NCBI GenBank assembly: GCA_030632175.1
Contig: DAOVVG010000146.1
Location: 1-6,451, forward strand
DNA length: 6,451 bases
From: Gammaproteobacteria bacterium
GTDB lineage: Bacteria > Pseudomonadota > Gammaproteobacteria > UBA9214
Reading direction: 5' to 3'
Part shown: piece by piece, positions 1-5,819 of the stretch
Position numbering within the stretch: position 1 is the stretch's first letter
How the letters are laid out: the number at the start of each line of letters is the position of its first letter
Notes under the pieces: model-generated
Seen by the model: only the letters and a program-made list of their open reading frames with translations
The model's database searches: none
Told to the model about the DNA's origin: nothing
Translations under genes and position numbers: made by a program

Positions 1-11
1 GCACGAACAGC

Positions 12-353
12 TCACAGTCCATCCCTCTCCTTTCTTGGGAAGATGTGGTTTTTCTCTATAGTCTGTTGAAGTGTGCTGCGTACCTCGGCAGCATAACGCG
101 GGTCCCTGCTGCGCGCATAAACCAGTGCCTTTGCTATCGTGTCTGTGTCGGTTCTGTCATCCTGGTTCCTCAAATCAGGGTTCCCGGTACTATTCTGGGC
201 CGCTTTGTATATATTGTCCCAGGCATCACCACTCATCGGCAGGCGGTCAAGCTCGGCCTTGGTAATCCATATCACGGGACCGGCCTGTACATTAACCATC
301 ATGCCCGCATTCAAAAACAGGGCCATGGTCATTCCAATAATAATTTCTCTCAT
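12..353 (-). CDS. Secreted alginate-lyase-family protein, N-terminal fragment (truncated)
   Basis: This 113-residue protein begins with a clear Sec signal peptide: a hydrophobic stretch at residues 3-20 and a likely cleavage site after VQA (residue 24), so the product would be periplasmic or exported. The mature part carries WITKAELDRLP, SGDAWDN and KALVYARSRDPRYAAEVR, which I recognise from memory as the start of alginate-lyase-superfamily (helical toroid) proteins found near polysaccharide loci. Those enzymes normally run to several hundred residues; here the frame stops about 20 residues after the ALVYAR block, before any catalytic region. Neither other frame in the few bases left before the window edge clearly resumes the family, so I cannot tell a frameshift from a deletion. 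An AAGGA ribosome site 7 nt upstream supports the chosen ATG. It is probably a remnant without lyase activity; a short genuine secreted protein is the alternative. Confidence 0.6.
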   Translation of the reverse strand: MREIIIGMTMALFLNAGMMVNVQAGPVIWITKAELDRLPMSGDAWDNIYKAAQNSTGNPDLRNQDDRTDTDTIAKALVYARSRDPRYAAEVRSTLQQTIEKNHIFPRKERDGL

Positions 354-360
354 ACAAATG

Positions 361-365
361 TCCTT
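361..365 (-). promoter_or_regulatory. Ribosome binding site of the lyase fragment
   Basis: On the minus strand the sequence reads AAGGA, followed by 7 nt and the ATG at 353-351. This good Shine-Dalgarno match and spacing fix the start codon and suggest the fragment can still be translated. Confidence 0.6.
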
Positions 366-372
366 GGATTGA

Positions 373-402
373 ACTAGAAATCTACCGTAAATTTTCTCTC
401 AA
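373..402 (-). promoter_or_regulatory. Weak sigma-70 promoter candidate before the lyase fragment
   Basis: On the minus strand TTGAGA (402-397, one mismatch to TTGACA) is followed after 18 bp by TCTAGT (378-373, four of six to TATAAT). The predicted transcript would have a very short leader just reaching the AAGGA site. The -10 match is poor and such matches arise by chance in AT-rich DNA, so this is only a candidate. Confidence 0.2.
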
Positions 403-542
403 TCGCGGCAAGCTGCGACAGGGGCTGCTATAAGTACCCCCAGTATCTGCTACGATGACCCGGATTACTGTGACGTGCGCCACGCTGAAGTTGTGTAGCT
501 ACCAGGAGGGGTGTTCCAGCAAGATTCACCCATTATTCAAAA

Positions 543-558
543 GGCAATATTCGTGCCA
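543..558 (-). promoter_or_regulatory. Sigma-54 (-24/-12) promoter, near-consensus
   Basis: The minus strand reads TGGCACGAATATTGCC. Against the RpoN consensus TGGCACGnnnnTTGCW, every defined position matches except the last, with the invariant GG and GC at the correct spacing. Transcription would start near position 532 and run left, giving a leader of about 180 nt before the lyase fragment at 353. No other plausible gene lies in between on that strand. Sigma-54 promoters need an enhancer-binding activator; exopolysaccharide and PEP-CTERM/exosortase loci often use one of this kind (family knowledge). I see no activator gene in the window. Confidence 0.6.
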
Positions 559-598
559 CCCCAGTATAGTACTGCGTATAACCTCTATTGTTGCTTTT

Positions 599-628
599 TT
601 GACAGTCTCCACAACAGATGATGATAAA
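599..628 (+). promoter_or_regulatory. Sigma-70 promoter candidate, rightward
   Basis: A perfect TTGACA (599-604) is followed after 18 bp by GATAAA (623-628, four of six to TATAAT). It points toward the glycosyltransferase remnant at 1002, but more than 350 nt away with nothing recognisable between. The AT-rich context makes a chance match quite possible. Confidence 0.22.
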
Positions 629-698
629 TTCAGTGCGAATAGTGTTTCCATCCAGCGACACTTCTCCCGGCAACCAATGCAACAGACTGATTATATTG

Positions 699-764
699 TG
701 AATATTTTGTCGTTGACTGGCGTCGTGAAATTCATGAGGGAGATGATTTGCGAGGAAATATTCA
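699..764. repeat. Spaced 9-bp inverted repeat upstream of the sigma-54 site
   Basis: TGAATATTT at 699-707 is the exact inverted complement of AAATATTCA at 756-764, with 48 bp between. It lies about 140-205 bp upstream of the leftward sigma-54 promoter, a distance typical of activator binding sites. The arms are AT-rich and far apart, so this may be chance. Confidence 0.25.
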
Positions 765-1001
765 GAACCAGCACAAAAATAACCCGGTTTGCCGGAGATG
801 CTTGAAGATCGGCCTCAAAAGTACATAAATCTTTGCAAGAACACCAAGAGTAGCATGATAGTAGATGCAGCCCGACTGATACACCGGGCAGCCGGGCCCT
901 TCCTGGACTTTATTGTATACTGTTCCTTTGGAATGACGAGTTTTCGCCACACGTGCAATTATAACGACTTTGCTCGCCGGAAAATCCTTTCCGACCAGCC
1001 T

Positions 1002-1251
1002 ATGGCAAAAGTAGAACAGCAATAAAAAAATCGCCTATCAGGTCTCCCGGTTCCCCAAGGTAAGCGAAACATTTATCCTGTACGAGCTGCTGGAATTGAG
1101 AAAGCTGGGCTTTGACGTTGACCTCTACTCGTTATTGCAGGAGAACGATCCGGTAATGCATTCTGAGGCAGAAAAGATTTTGCCCGCTCTGGCACTTGCG
1201 CAGCTGGAACCTGTTACGAGGCTATCAAATCGACTCGTGGAATCCGCGTAG
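1002..1251 (+). pseudogene. GT4-family glycosyltransferase, N-terminal remnant (frameshifted and truncated)
   Basis: From 1024 the frame translates to KKIAYQVSRFPKVSETF and then ILYELLELRKLGFDVDLYSL. This is the classic N-terminus of GT4 (GT-B fold) glycosyltransferases, where the SRFPK.SETF segment forms the first strand and nucleotide-side loop. A matching start lies at ATG 1002 (MAKVEQQ) but in another frame. Skipping the single T at 1023, beside a run of seven A, joins them smoothly as MAKVEQQKKIAYQVSRFPK. The frame ends at TAG 1249-1251 after about 80 codons, whereas these enzymes have about 350-420 residues, so the acceptor domain and nucleotide-sugar site are missing. The last 20 or so codons (after EAEKILP) no longer look like the family, suggesting a deletion junction near 1185-1200. 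It was presumably once part of the polysaccharide gene set now represented by its neighbours. It is almost certainly non-functional. Confidence 0.75.
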
Positions 1252-1267
1252 TGGCACGACAGAGGCG
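1252..1267 (+). promoter_or_regulatory. Weak sigma-54-like element before the plus-strand GNAT gene
   Basis: TGGCACGACAGAGGCG has a perfect -24 half (TGGCACG) and the invariant GC correctly placed in the -12 half, but the rest of that half (AGGCG against TTGCA) is poor. It would start a transcript near 1278, about 45 nt before the ATG at 1324. A similar partial match within the glycosyltransferase remnant (TGGCAC near 1190) shows how easily these arise by chance. Confidence 0.22.
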
Positions 1268-1323
1268 GAGCCGAATGCACTTTCTTCCAGCATAGCTACA
1301 TTGGCAGACAAGCAGACAAAATC

Positions 1324-2400
1324 ATGAACAGTATTAACTCTGCAACGAGACACAGCCGCCGCAGGCTTACCGACCTGTCCGGCGAACTGTTGTCACGCTG
1401 GCTGGAACTGTTATCAGAAACAGAGACCGGGACGCCTTTTCTTCATCCTGAATATTGTCGTGTGCTCGGGTCCGTCAATCCCGATGTTGAATTGCTTTTG
1501 ATAGAAAATTCCAACGACGTGGCATTTTTTCCCGTTCAGCGGGTCGGCAAAATAGCTTACCCGGCTGGGCTCCGGCTCGCGGATTACTCCGGCATCATTG
1601 CGCCACCCACTATGGATATTGATGTTAGCGGGCTCCTTAAAGCCGCTGATTTGCATGGCCTGAACTTTAGCAATTGCATTGGTCAGGCTTGCCAGTTTGG
1701 CGAGGTGCTGCAGCGTGATGAGTCACCGTATATTGAACTGGGTGAAGGCGTGGATGCCTGGCTGCAGACACTGAAGAATAACGGTTCATCGACACTGAAA
1801 CAGGCGCAGCGCAAGGCGCGAAAAGTTGCCCGGGAAGTAGGCCCGCTACGCTTCGAGTGGCGCGCCAGTGATGCTGCACTACTGGATACCCTGCTGGACT
1901 GGAAGAGTGCCCAGCGCCAGCGAACGGGGAAGTACAATATACTGCAGCTTGAATGGGCACGAAATCTGGTCATGCTGCTGCCATCGATTGAAACATCCTC
2001 TTTTTCAGGGCTGCTGTCCTGCTTGTATGCCGGAGACGAGCTACTTGCCGTGCATCTGGGAATGCACACCCCTAACACCCTGCACTGGTGGATACCCAGC
2101 TACAACCCGGCGTATAGCGCCTACTCGCCGGGAGCAATATTCCTGCTCGAACTCGCCAGGGCGGCTGCCGAACACGGCATAAGCAGGATTGATCTGGGCA
2201 AGGGTGATGAGCGGTACAAATCAAGCTTCCGGTCCGGGTCAATAGAAGTAGCCAGCGTCTACCGCGATAATCGCTTTGCCCGGCAATGGATTGCCCGGCA
2301 AAAACAGGCCCTGAAGGAAGGTATTCTTGGCACCGCGCTGGAACCGCACCTGAAAAACCTGAAAAAGTTTGGCCTTGAAGCAGGACAACGCAGATCATGA
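1324..2400 (+). CDS. GNAT-family acyltransferase, CelD/BcsL-like (polysaccharide modification)
   Basis: This 358-residue cytoplasmic protein has the two-part layout of CelD/BcsL proteins (Acetyltransf_6; double GNAT fold, related to FemAB). The N-terminal half holds the family opening FLHPEYCRVL (39-48) and the AYPAGLRLADYSGII segment (78-92). The C-terminal GNAT half holds a basic KQAQRKARK helix (159-167), LLAVHLGM (240-247), the LHWWIPSYNPAYSAYSPG block (253-270) and RIDLGKGDERYKSSF (288-302). Members are thought to acylate, or possibly aminoacylate, exopolysaccharide or its precursors; the substrate cannot be read from the sequence. The frame is open back to TAG 1249-1251 with no ATG, GTG or TTG before 1324, so the start is firm, yet no good Shine-Dalgarno precedes it. 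The upstream +2 frame ends in a TGA overlapping this ATG, hinting at lost translational coupling. A paralogue lies at 5816-6451 on the other strand. Confidence 0.85.
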   Translation: MNSINSATRHSRRRLTDLSGELLSRWLELLSETETGTPFLHPEYCRVLGSVNPDVELLLIENSNDVAFFPVQRVGKIAYPAGLRLADYSGIIAPPTMDIDVSGLLKAADLHGLNFSNCIGQACQFGEVLQRDESPYIELGEGVDAWLQTLKNNGSSTLKQAQRKARKVAREVGPLRFEWRASDAALLDTLLDWKSAQRQRTGKYNILQLEWARNLVMLLPSIETSSFSGLLSCLYAGDELLAVHLGMHTPNTLHWWIPSYNPAYSAYSPGAIFLLELARAAAEHGISRIDLGKGDERYKSSFRSGSIEVASVYRDNRFARQWIARQKQALKEGILGTALEPHLKNLKKFGLEAGQRRS

Positions 2401-2441
2401 GACGGTCGACATCCGAATCAGTGGTCGTGAGCCAGACCGTC
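2401..2441. terminator. Inverted repeat between convergent genes (possible weak bidirectional terminator)
   Basis: GACGGTC (2401-2407), immediately after the GNAT stop codon, is exactly complementary to GACCGTC (2435-2441), with a 27-nt loop. A second small hairpin, GGGCGC-AAC-GCTCCC with one mismatch, follows at 2442-2456 and abuts the flippase stop. Neither is followed by a T-run on either strand, so a classical Rho-independent terminator is not shown. The position in the 56-bp gap between converging genes is the main argument. Confidence 0.25.
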
Positions 2442-2456
2442 GGGCGCAACGCTCCC

Positions 2457-3947
2457 CTATACCGAAAAGACCATATCGATCTGCATGACATGACGCCCCA
2501 TGCGGACCAGCGCAATGGTTGCAAGTCCACTTAACAGCATGCAAACCGGGAACGCAGGCTGAAACACTAATTCCACAATCAGCAGCAAGGAACTCAGGAA
2601 AGCAGCTTTCATACAAAGCCGCAAGTACGGCTTGTCAAGGCTAATGATTTTAGATGTCCTTAGAAGCAGATAGCTTTTCAACAGGCTATACAGCAGTATG
2701 GACGCACAGCTGGCCACTGCCACTCCAAAAGCAGCGTATTCACGCACCAGCACCCAGCAAGCTGCAATGGCAGCCAGACTGGTCACAATATCGACATATA
2801 AAACCAATTTTCCGTGCCCTTCAAGACGCAGCATTCTGGCATTGTAACCAAACAGGGCATGCACATAGATCCCCAGTGAAACCAGGGCCAGGATCGGACT
2901 GGAGTCTGCGTAGCGCTCACCGAGGAAGAGTGGGACCACTTCGTCGGCGAAAATACAGGTCATAAGGAATACCGGGAAAGTACCCACGGCTATCCACGCT
3001 GCCGTACGCCAGAAGTGCGCATTGATATCCTGATACTTCTGAGCGACGTGCAGGCGTGCCGCAACGGGTGTAAACAAAATCGAAAACGCATCGATGACGA
3101 CATCATTCAAACGCGCGAAAGGCAAAATCGCTGCATAGGTCGCCAGGGCAACCGGGCCGGCGCTACCGCTGAGTATCAGCGGTAGCATCAGGCCCCGTGC
3201 GGACCGTGCGAGATCAGACCCGTGCTGCGGTATTCCGTAGGCGAGTATGTCACCGATGGGAAACCTGATAGCCAGCGGCCGGTCGAAGACACCTGCCCGC
3301 ACCATAGCCTTGCCTGTGATCCAGAGATAGAGCAGCGCACCAGTAAGAGCGGCAACCAGATGTGCTTGCGCGACCTGCATGACAGTACCCGAAGCAAGAA
3401 TAACGAGACCTACGCAAGACAATTTGAGCAGCGGTCTCAGCAGGTATCGCCGGCTTGCAATCGCTTTGCTATGACCCATGGTGGCGAGAAATGCCTCGAG
3501 TATTCTTTCGAATGCATTCAGCGGTGCCAGCAGAATAACCAGCAGCACCAGCGGAGCTGACGCTGCGTCAATTCCGATACCGGCCCGGAGTAAAATGAAC
3601 GCTACCCCAAAGGCCAGTGCACCAAAAATCAATACGACGATCACGGCAAACAACAACGCCCCCCTCAGTTGAGCGAGGTCCCTCTTTTCGTGATACAGCG
3701 GTAAAAAACGAGAGAGCGACTTATCCAGCCCCGCCGCGACAATAATCGCGCCATAGTCAGCGAGTATTAGTCCGATGGCCAGAATTCCATAGTCGAGCTT
3801 GCTCAGATAGCGGATGGTGACCAGCTGAGTGATCAGGTTCAGCGCAATGGAAACAAAACGCCCCGATAATAGCAGGACCGAGCCCCGAACAGACTTCTGT
3901 ATATTGCTATTGCGCTCGTCCTGAATCTGTGGCTTTTGCCCGGTCAT
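2457..3947 (-). CDS. Polysaccharide (O-antigen/EPS) flippase, Wzx-like, MOP superfamily
   Basis: This 496-residue, strongly hydrophobic inner-membrane protein is built like Wzx/polysaccharide-synthesis transporters: about 12-14 predicted helices. It has a short cytoplasmic N-tail, the entry helix VRGSVLLLSGRFVSIALNL (20-38), RYLSKLDYGILAIGLI (46-61) and the LDKSLSRFLPLYHEKRD loop (74-90), features typical of the family. Further family-like segments are GDILAYGIPQHGSDLARSARG (232-252) and the DAFSILFTPVAARLH helix (286-300). Length is usual for the family. Its expected role is to flip undecaprenyl-linked oligosaccharide from the cytoplasmic to the periplasmic face; the particular glycan is unknown. 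It is the last gene of the minus-strand unit. Its ATG overlaps the TGA of the ATP-grasp gene (ATGA, 3947-3944) and it lacks a strong ribosome site, so translation is probably coupled. A teichoic-acid or colanic-type exporter is the only realistic alternative naming. Confidence 0.88.
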   Translation of the reverse strand: MTGQKPQIQDERNSNIQKSVRGSVLLLSGRFVSIALNLITQLVTIRYLSKLDYGILAIGLILADYGAIIVAAGLDKSLSRFLPLYHEKRDLAQLRGALLFAVIVVLIFGALAFGVAFILLRAGIGIDAASAPLVLLVILLAPLNAFERILEAFLATMGHSKAIASRRYLLRPLLKLSCVGLVILASGTVMQVAQAHLVAALTGALLYLWITGKAMVRAGVFDRPLAIRFPIGDILAYGIPQHGSDLARSARGLMLPLILSGSAGPVALATYAAILPFARLNDVVIDAFSILFTPVAARLHVAQKYQDINAHFWRTAAWIAVGTFPVFLMTCIFADEVVPLFLGERYADSSPILALVSLGIYVHALFGYNARMLRLEGHGKLVLYVDIVTSLAAIAACWVLVREYAAFGVAVASCASILLYSLLKSYLLLRTSKIISLDKPYLRLCMKAAFLSSLLLIVELVFQPAFPVCMLLSGLATIALVRMGRHVMQIDMVFSV

Positions 3948-5185
3948 TTTAAGCTTTTGCCTGTCAGTCGTACGAATAAATACAGCAGTTCCAGGAGGTC
4001 TTTGAAAAAGGGTAGCGGATCGTCATAACTGAAGGTGTCGAAACGGTGGTGGCGCGAGAAAATGCGCCATAAATCCATACCATTGGGAGATTTCTCATCC
4101 AGTGCAGTATTCCAGCCATCAAATTCCCTGGATCTGATAGCGCGCGGCATGACTCGGCGCACCATGACACGGACATCGTTATGCAGGTTTCGCGCATAGA
4201 TGTCCTGCCGGTAGGAACTCGGAAATGACCGTCGATCAGCGAGCATCATGTCTGCGAGCCATGCCGGGAAATTCGCGCCGGCGGCTACTGCCAATGCCAG
4301 TGAACCCCAAAATCGGCCATTGATTTCAATCAGCCAATAGGAACCGCTGGCCTGATCCACTCTGAACTCAAACATCGCCACGCCGGTGTAATCGAGAGCG
4401 CGAACCATTTTTTCACTGGCGGCCAGCAGTTCGGGACACAGTGCGACGCTTTTTCGGTAGGTACTGCCATTACCGCACGTTTCATGTAGACGCTGGTGCT
4501 GGAATGCATACAACACGGCTCCCTGGTGCGCGAGGATTTCAACACCGACCCCCTGTCCGCTTACGCGCTCCTGTAACATCAACGGTTCTACTGATTTTTG
4601 CTGAAGATCATCAAAACAGGCGTCAAGTTGTTCAGGCGTTTTTGCCCAACGTACGAACCGCTTGGTAAAAGGATCACTAGTGGTACTGGATGACAAGGGT
4701 TTGACCATGAGCGGCCAGTTCATTCCAGCCGCAATCGCACGTGCTTCGGACGGGTTCCTTGCGACATGCGTTGCAGGAATCGGTATCGCCAGTTCCCGGG
4801 CCAGCGATACGGTTTTTTGTTTATCAAATACGGTGTCAAAGGCCTCAATTGCAGGCAACGCAATGCGGACGTATGGCTCCAGCAGTGCCCTGTTCTCGTG
4901 TATTAATACTGCCGATGGGTCGCTCGCCGGTATCATCAGGTCGAATTCATGACTTCTTAGCAGGGCAGTTAATGGCGACAACCAGCTATTGTCATCAGCG
5001 GGAACCGGGATGGAGTGCCAATGCTTGAGATAACGGGATCGCTTTGCGGGTGCCTTCTCAGAACACCAGGCAACATGTACTTCTGCGCCCTCCCGGCCAA
5101 GTGAACGAACGATCGGCAGAATTATGCGCGAATCATGTCCAAGGAGCAGATACCTGGCGCGTTCTTTCTTAGCCGCCACGAACAT
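3944..5185 (-). CDS. ATP-grasp ligase (carboxylate-amine ligase type) of a polysaccharide locus
   Basis: This 413-residue soluble enzyme has three parts. A Rossmann-like pre-ATP-grasp domain comes first (RYLLLGHDSRIILPIVRSLG, 11-30; LMIPASDPSAVL, 83-94). The ATP-grasp core follows, with DKQKT (121-125), the nucleotide-binding lysine in WPLMVKPLSSS (K162), the adenine-side segment LMLQERVSGQGVGVEIL (202-218) and the metal ligands E273 in MFEFRVD and E287/N289 in WLIEINGRFWGS. A C-terminal tail of roughly 100 residues follows. All key residues appear intact, so it should be active. The family uses ATP to make an acyl phosphate that an amine (or thiol) attacks; here the likely substrate is a glycan or sugar-nucleotide carboxylate, or an amino acid to be attached (inference). 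The start overlaps the end of the upstream membrane-protein gene by 17 bp, and the stop overlaps the flippase start by 4 bp. The ribosome site is weak. Confidence 0.85.
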   Translation of the reverse strand: MFVAAKKERARYLLLGHDSRIILPIVRSLGREGAEVHVAWCSEKAPAKRSRYLKHWHSIPVPADDNSWLSPLTALLRSHEFDLMIPASDPSAVLIHENRALLEPYVRIALPAIEAFDTVFDKQKTVSLARELAIPIPATHVARNPSEARAIAAGMNWPLMVKPLSSSTTSDPFTKRFVRWAKTPEQLDACFDDLQQKSVEPLMLQERVSGQGVGVEILAHQGAVLYAFQHQRLHETCGNGSTYRKSVALCPELLAASEKMVRALDYTGVAMFEFRVDQASGSYWLIEINGRFWGSLALAVAAGANFPAWLADMMLADRRSFPSSYRQDIYARNLHNDVRVMVRRVMPRAIRSREFDGWNTALDEKSPNGMDLWRIFSRHHRFDTFSYDDPLPFFKDLLELLYLFVRLTGKSLK

Positions 5186-5819
5186 CGAGTCTCGTGTGCA
5201 TTGCAGCCCAACCGTAGAGGAAAAAGAAAAATGCAGCCCAGGTCTTGCACAAATCCTCGATAGACAAGCGCATGAACATCATCTCGGGAGCCAGCATGTC
5301 AATGGCCAACATCGCTACACTCAATACACAACCGAGGCACAGATAGCGGAAAGTACTTCTTTCCTCCAGTGTAGAGCGCCCCCATAAGACGAGTGCCAGC
5401 AACTGGCCGATGCCTGCAACCATCAGTATGTAGTGATCTGCAATATCCATGCGCCAGCCAATCCCTTCATGTATTTTGAAGCGATCATCCAGACCCAGGT
5501 AGATAAAAAACACTATCTGGCTCAAATAGAACCGGCCACGGGTACGATTTTGTTCACTCTTTTCCAGATAGCAGTGACTGATGATAAACAACAGGGCTGT
5601 GGCCCATAGAAAAAAAACGCTGATGCTGGTATTGATACCGTAGAACGGCGCCTCTCCTTCGATATCAGAAAAATAATTCCGAACATAGGCCTGCGATGTA
5701 TTGGCCTCGATTGCCAGCATCACCAGGCTGTAGATTGCCAGCCCGGCGGCGGCCAGTACCGTCCAGCGCGATAGCATTCTTGAAGAATCGTTCCGCTCAG
5801 CGTCAGTCATAGCCTTCAT
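5169..5819 (-). CDS. Six-helix membrane protein of unknown function with LDDRFKIHE motif
   Basis: I do not recognise a named family. The 216-residue protein has a short basic N-tail and about six hydrophobic segments near residues 18-37, 61-81, 97-110, 127-147, 157-177 and 190-207. A polar motif, YLGLDDRFKIHEGIGWRMD (107-125), follows the third helix, with charged and histidine residues (D111, D112, R113, H117, E118) next to a membrane helix, then a nearby DH pair (128-129). Similar (L-D-E/D-x-x-x-x-H-E) motifs occur, from memory, in uncharacterised bacterial membrane proteins; such acidic and histidine clusters can bind metal, so an enzyme acting on lipid-linked substrates is conceivable but unproven. 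ATG 5819-5817 overlaps the stop of the upstream GNAT gene (ATGA), and GGTGG lies 6 nt before it, which decides this start over the second ATG three codons later. The conserved operon placement suggests a role in the same glycan pathway. Confidence 0.75.
   Translation of the reverse strand: MKAMTDAERNDSSRMLSRWTVLAAAGLAIYSLVMLAIEANTSQAYVRNYFSDIEGEAPFYGINTSISVFFLWATALLFIISHCYLEKSEQNRTRGRFYLSQIVFFIYLGLDDRFKIHEGIGWRMDIADHYILMVAGIGQLLALVLWGRSTLEERSTFRYLCLGCVLSVAMLAIDMLAPEMMFMRLSIEDLCKTWAAFFFFLYGWAAMHTRLDVRGG

Larger units (their letters stand above)
354..1001. other. Gene-poor stretch with regulatory signals and possible decayed DNA
   Basis: I recognise no intact gene, tRNA, rRNA or insertion-sequence end in these roughly 650 bases. 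A plus-strand frame (455-805) has no ribosome site and an unconvincing composition. A minus-strand frame stays open from 814 to a stop at 533-535 (93 codons), but it has no ATG and overlaps the promoter-like sequence. Both could be chance or the debris of older genes. The supportable content is the sigma-54 promoter match, a sigma-70 candidate and the spaced inverted repeat, listed separately. Confidence 0.5.

Noticed and set aside
419..443. GGGG...CCCC hairpin in the leader before the lyase fragment
   Set aside because: Only four base pairs form and the flanking bases do not extend the stem; too weak for a terminator or riboswitch claim.
455..805. 116-codon plus-strand open frame
   Set aside because: There is no ribosome site before its ATG, its composition is unlike a folded protein and I recognise no motif. 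It overlaps the opposite-strand sigma-54 promoter match and a protein-like minus-strand frame.
762..1022. 86-codon minus-strand open frame opposite the start of the glycosyltransferase remnant
   Set aside because: Its composition looks random, it has no ribosome site, and it overlaps the recognisable GT4 start region on the plus strand.
1190..1205. TGGCACTTGCGCAGCT as a second rightward sigma-54 promoter
   Set aside because: Only the -24 half and the bare GC match; it lies at the end of the glycosyltransferase remnant and is best explained as chance.
2072..2530. 152-codon minus-strand open frame across the end of the plus-strand GNAT gene
   Set aside because: It lies antisense to a confidently assigned gene and runs into the flippase gene; it is rich in Arg, Ser, Cys and Trp, as expected for an antisense shadow.
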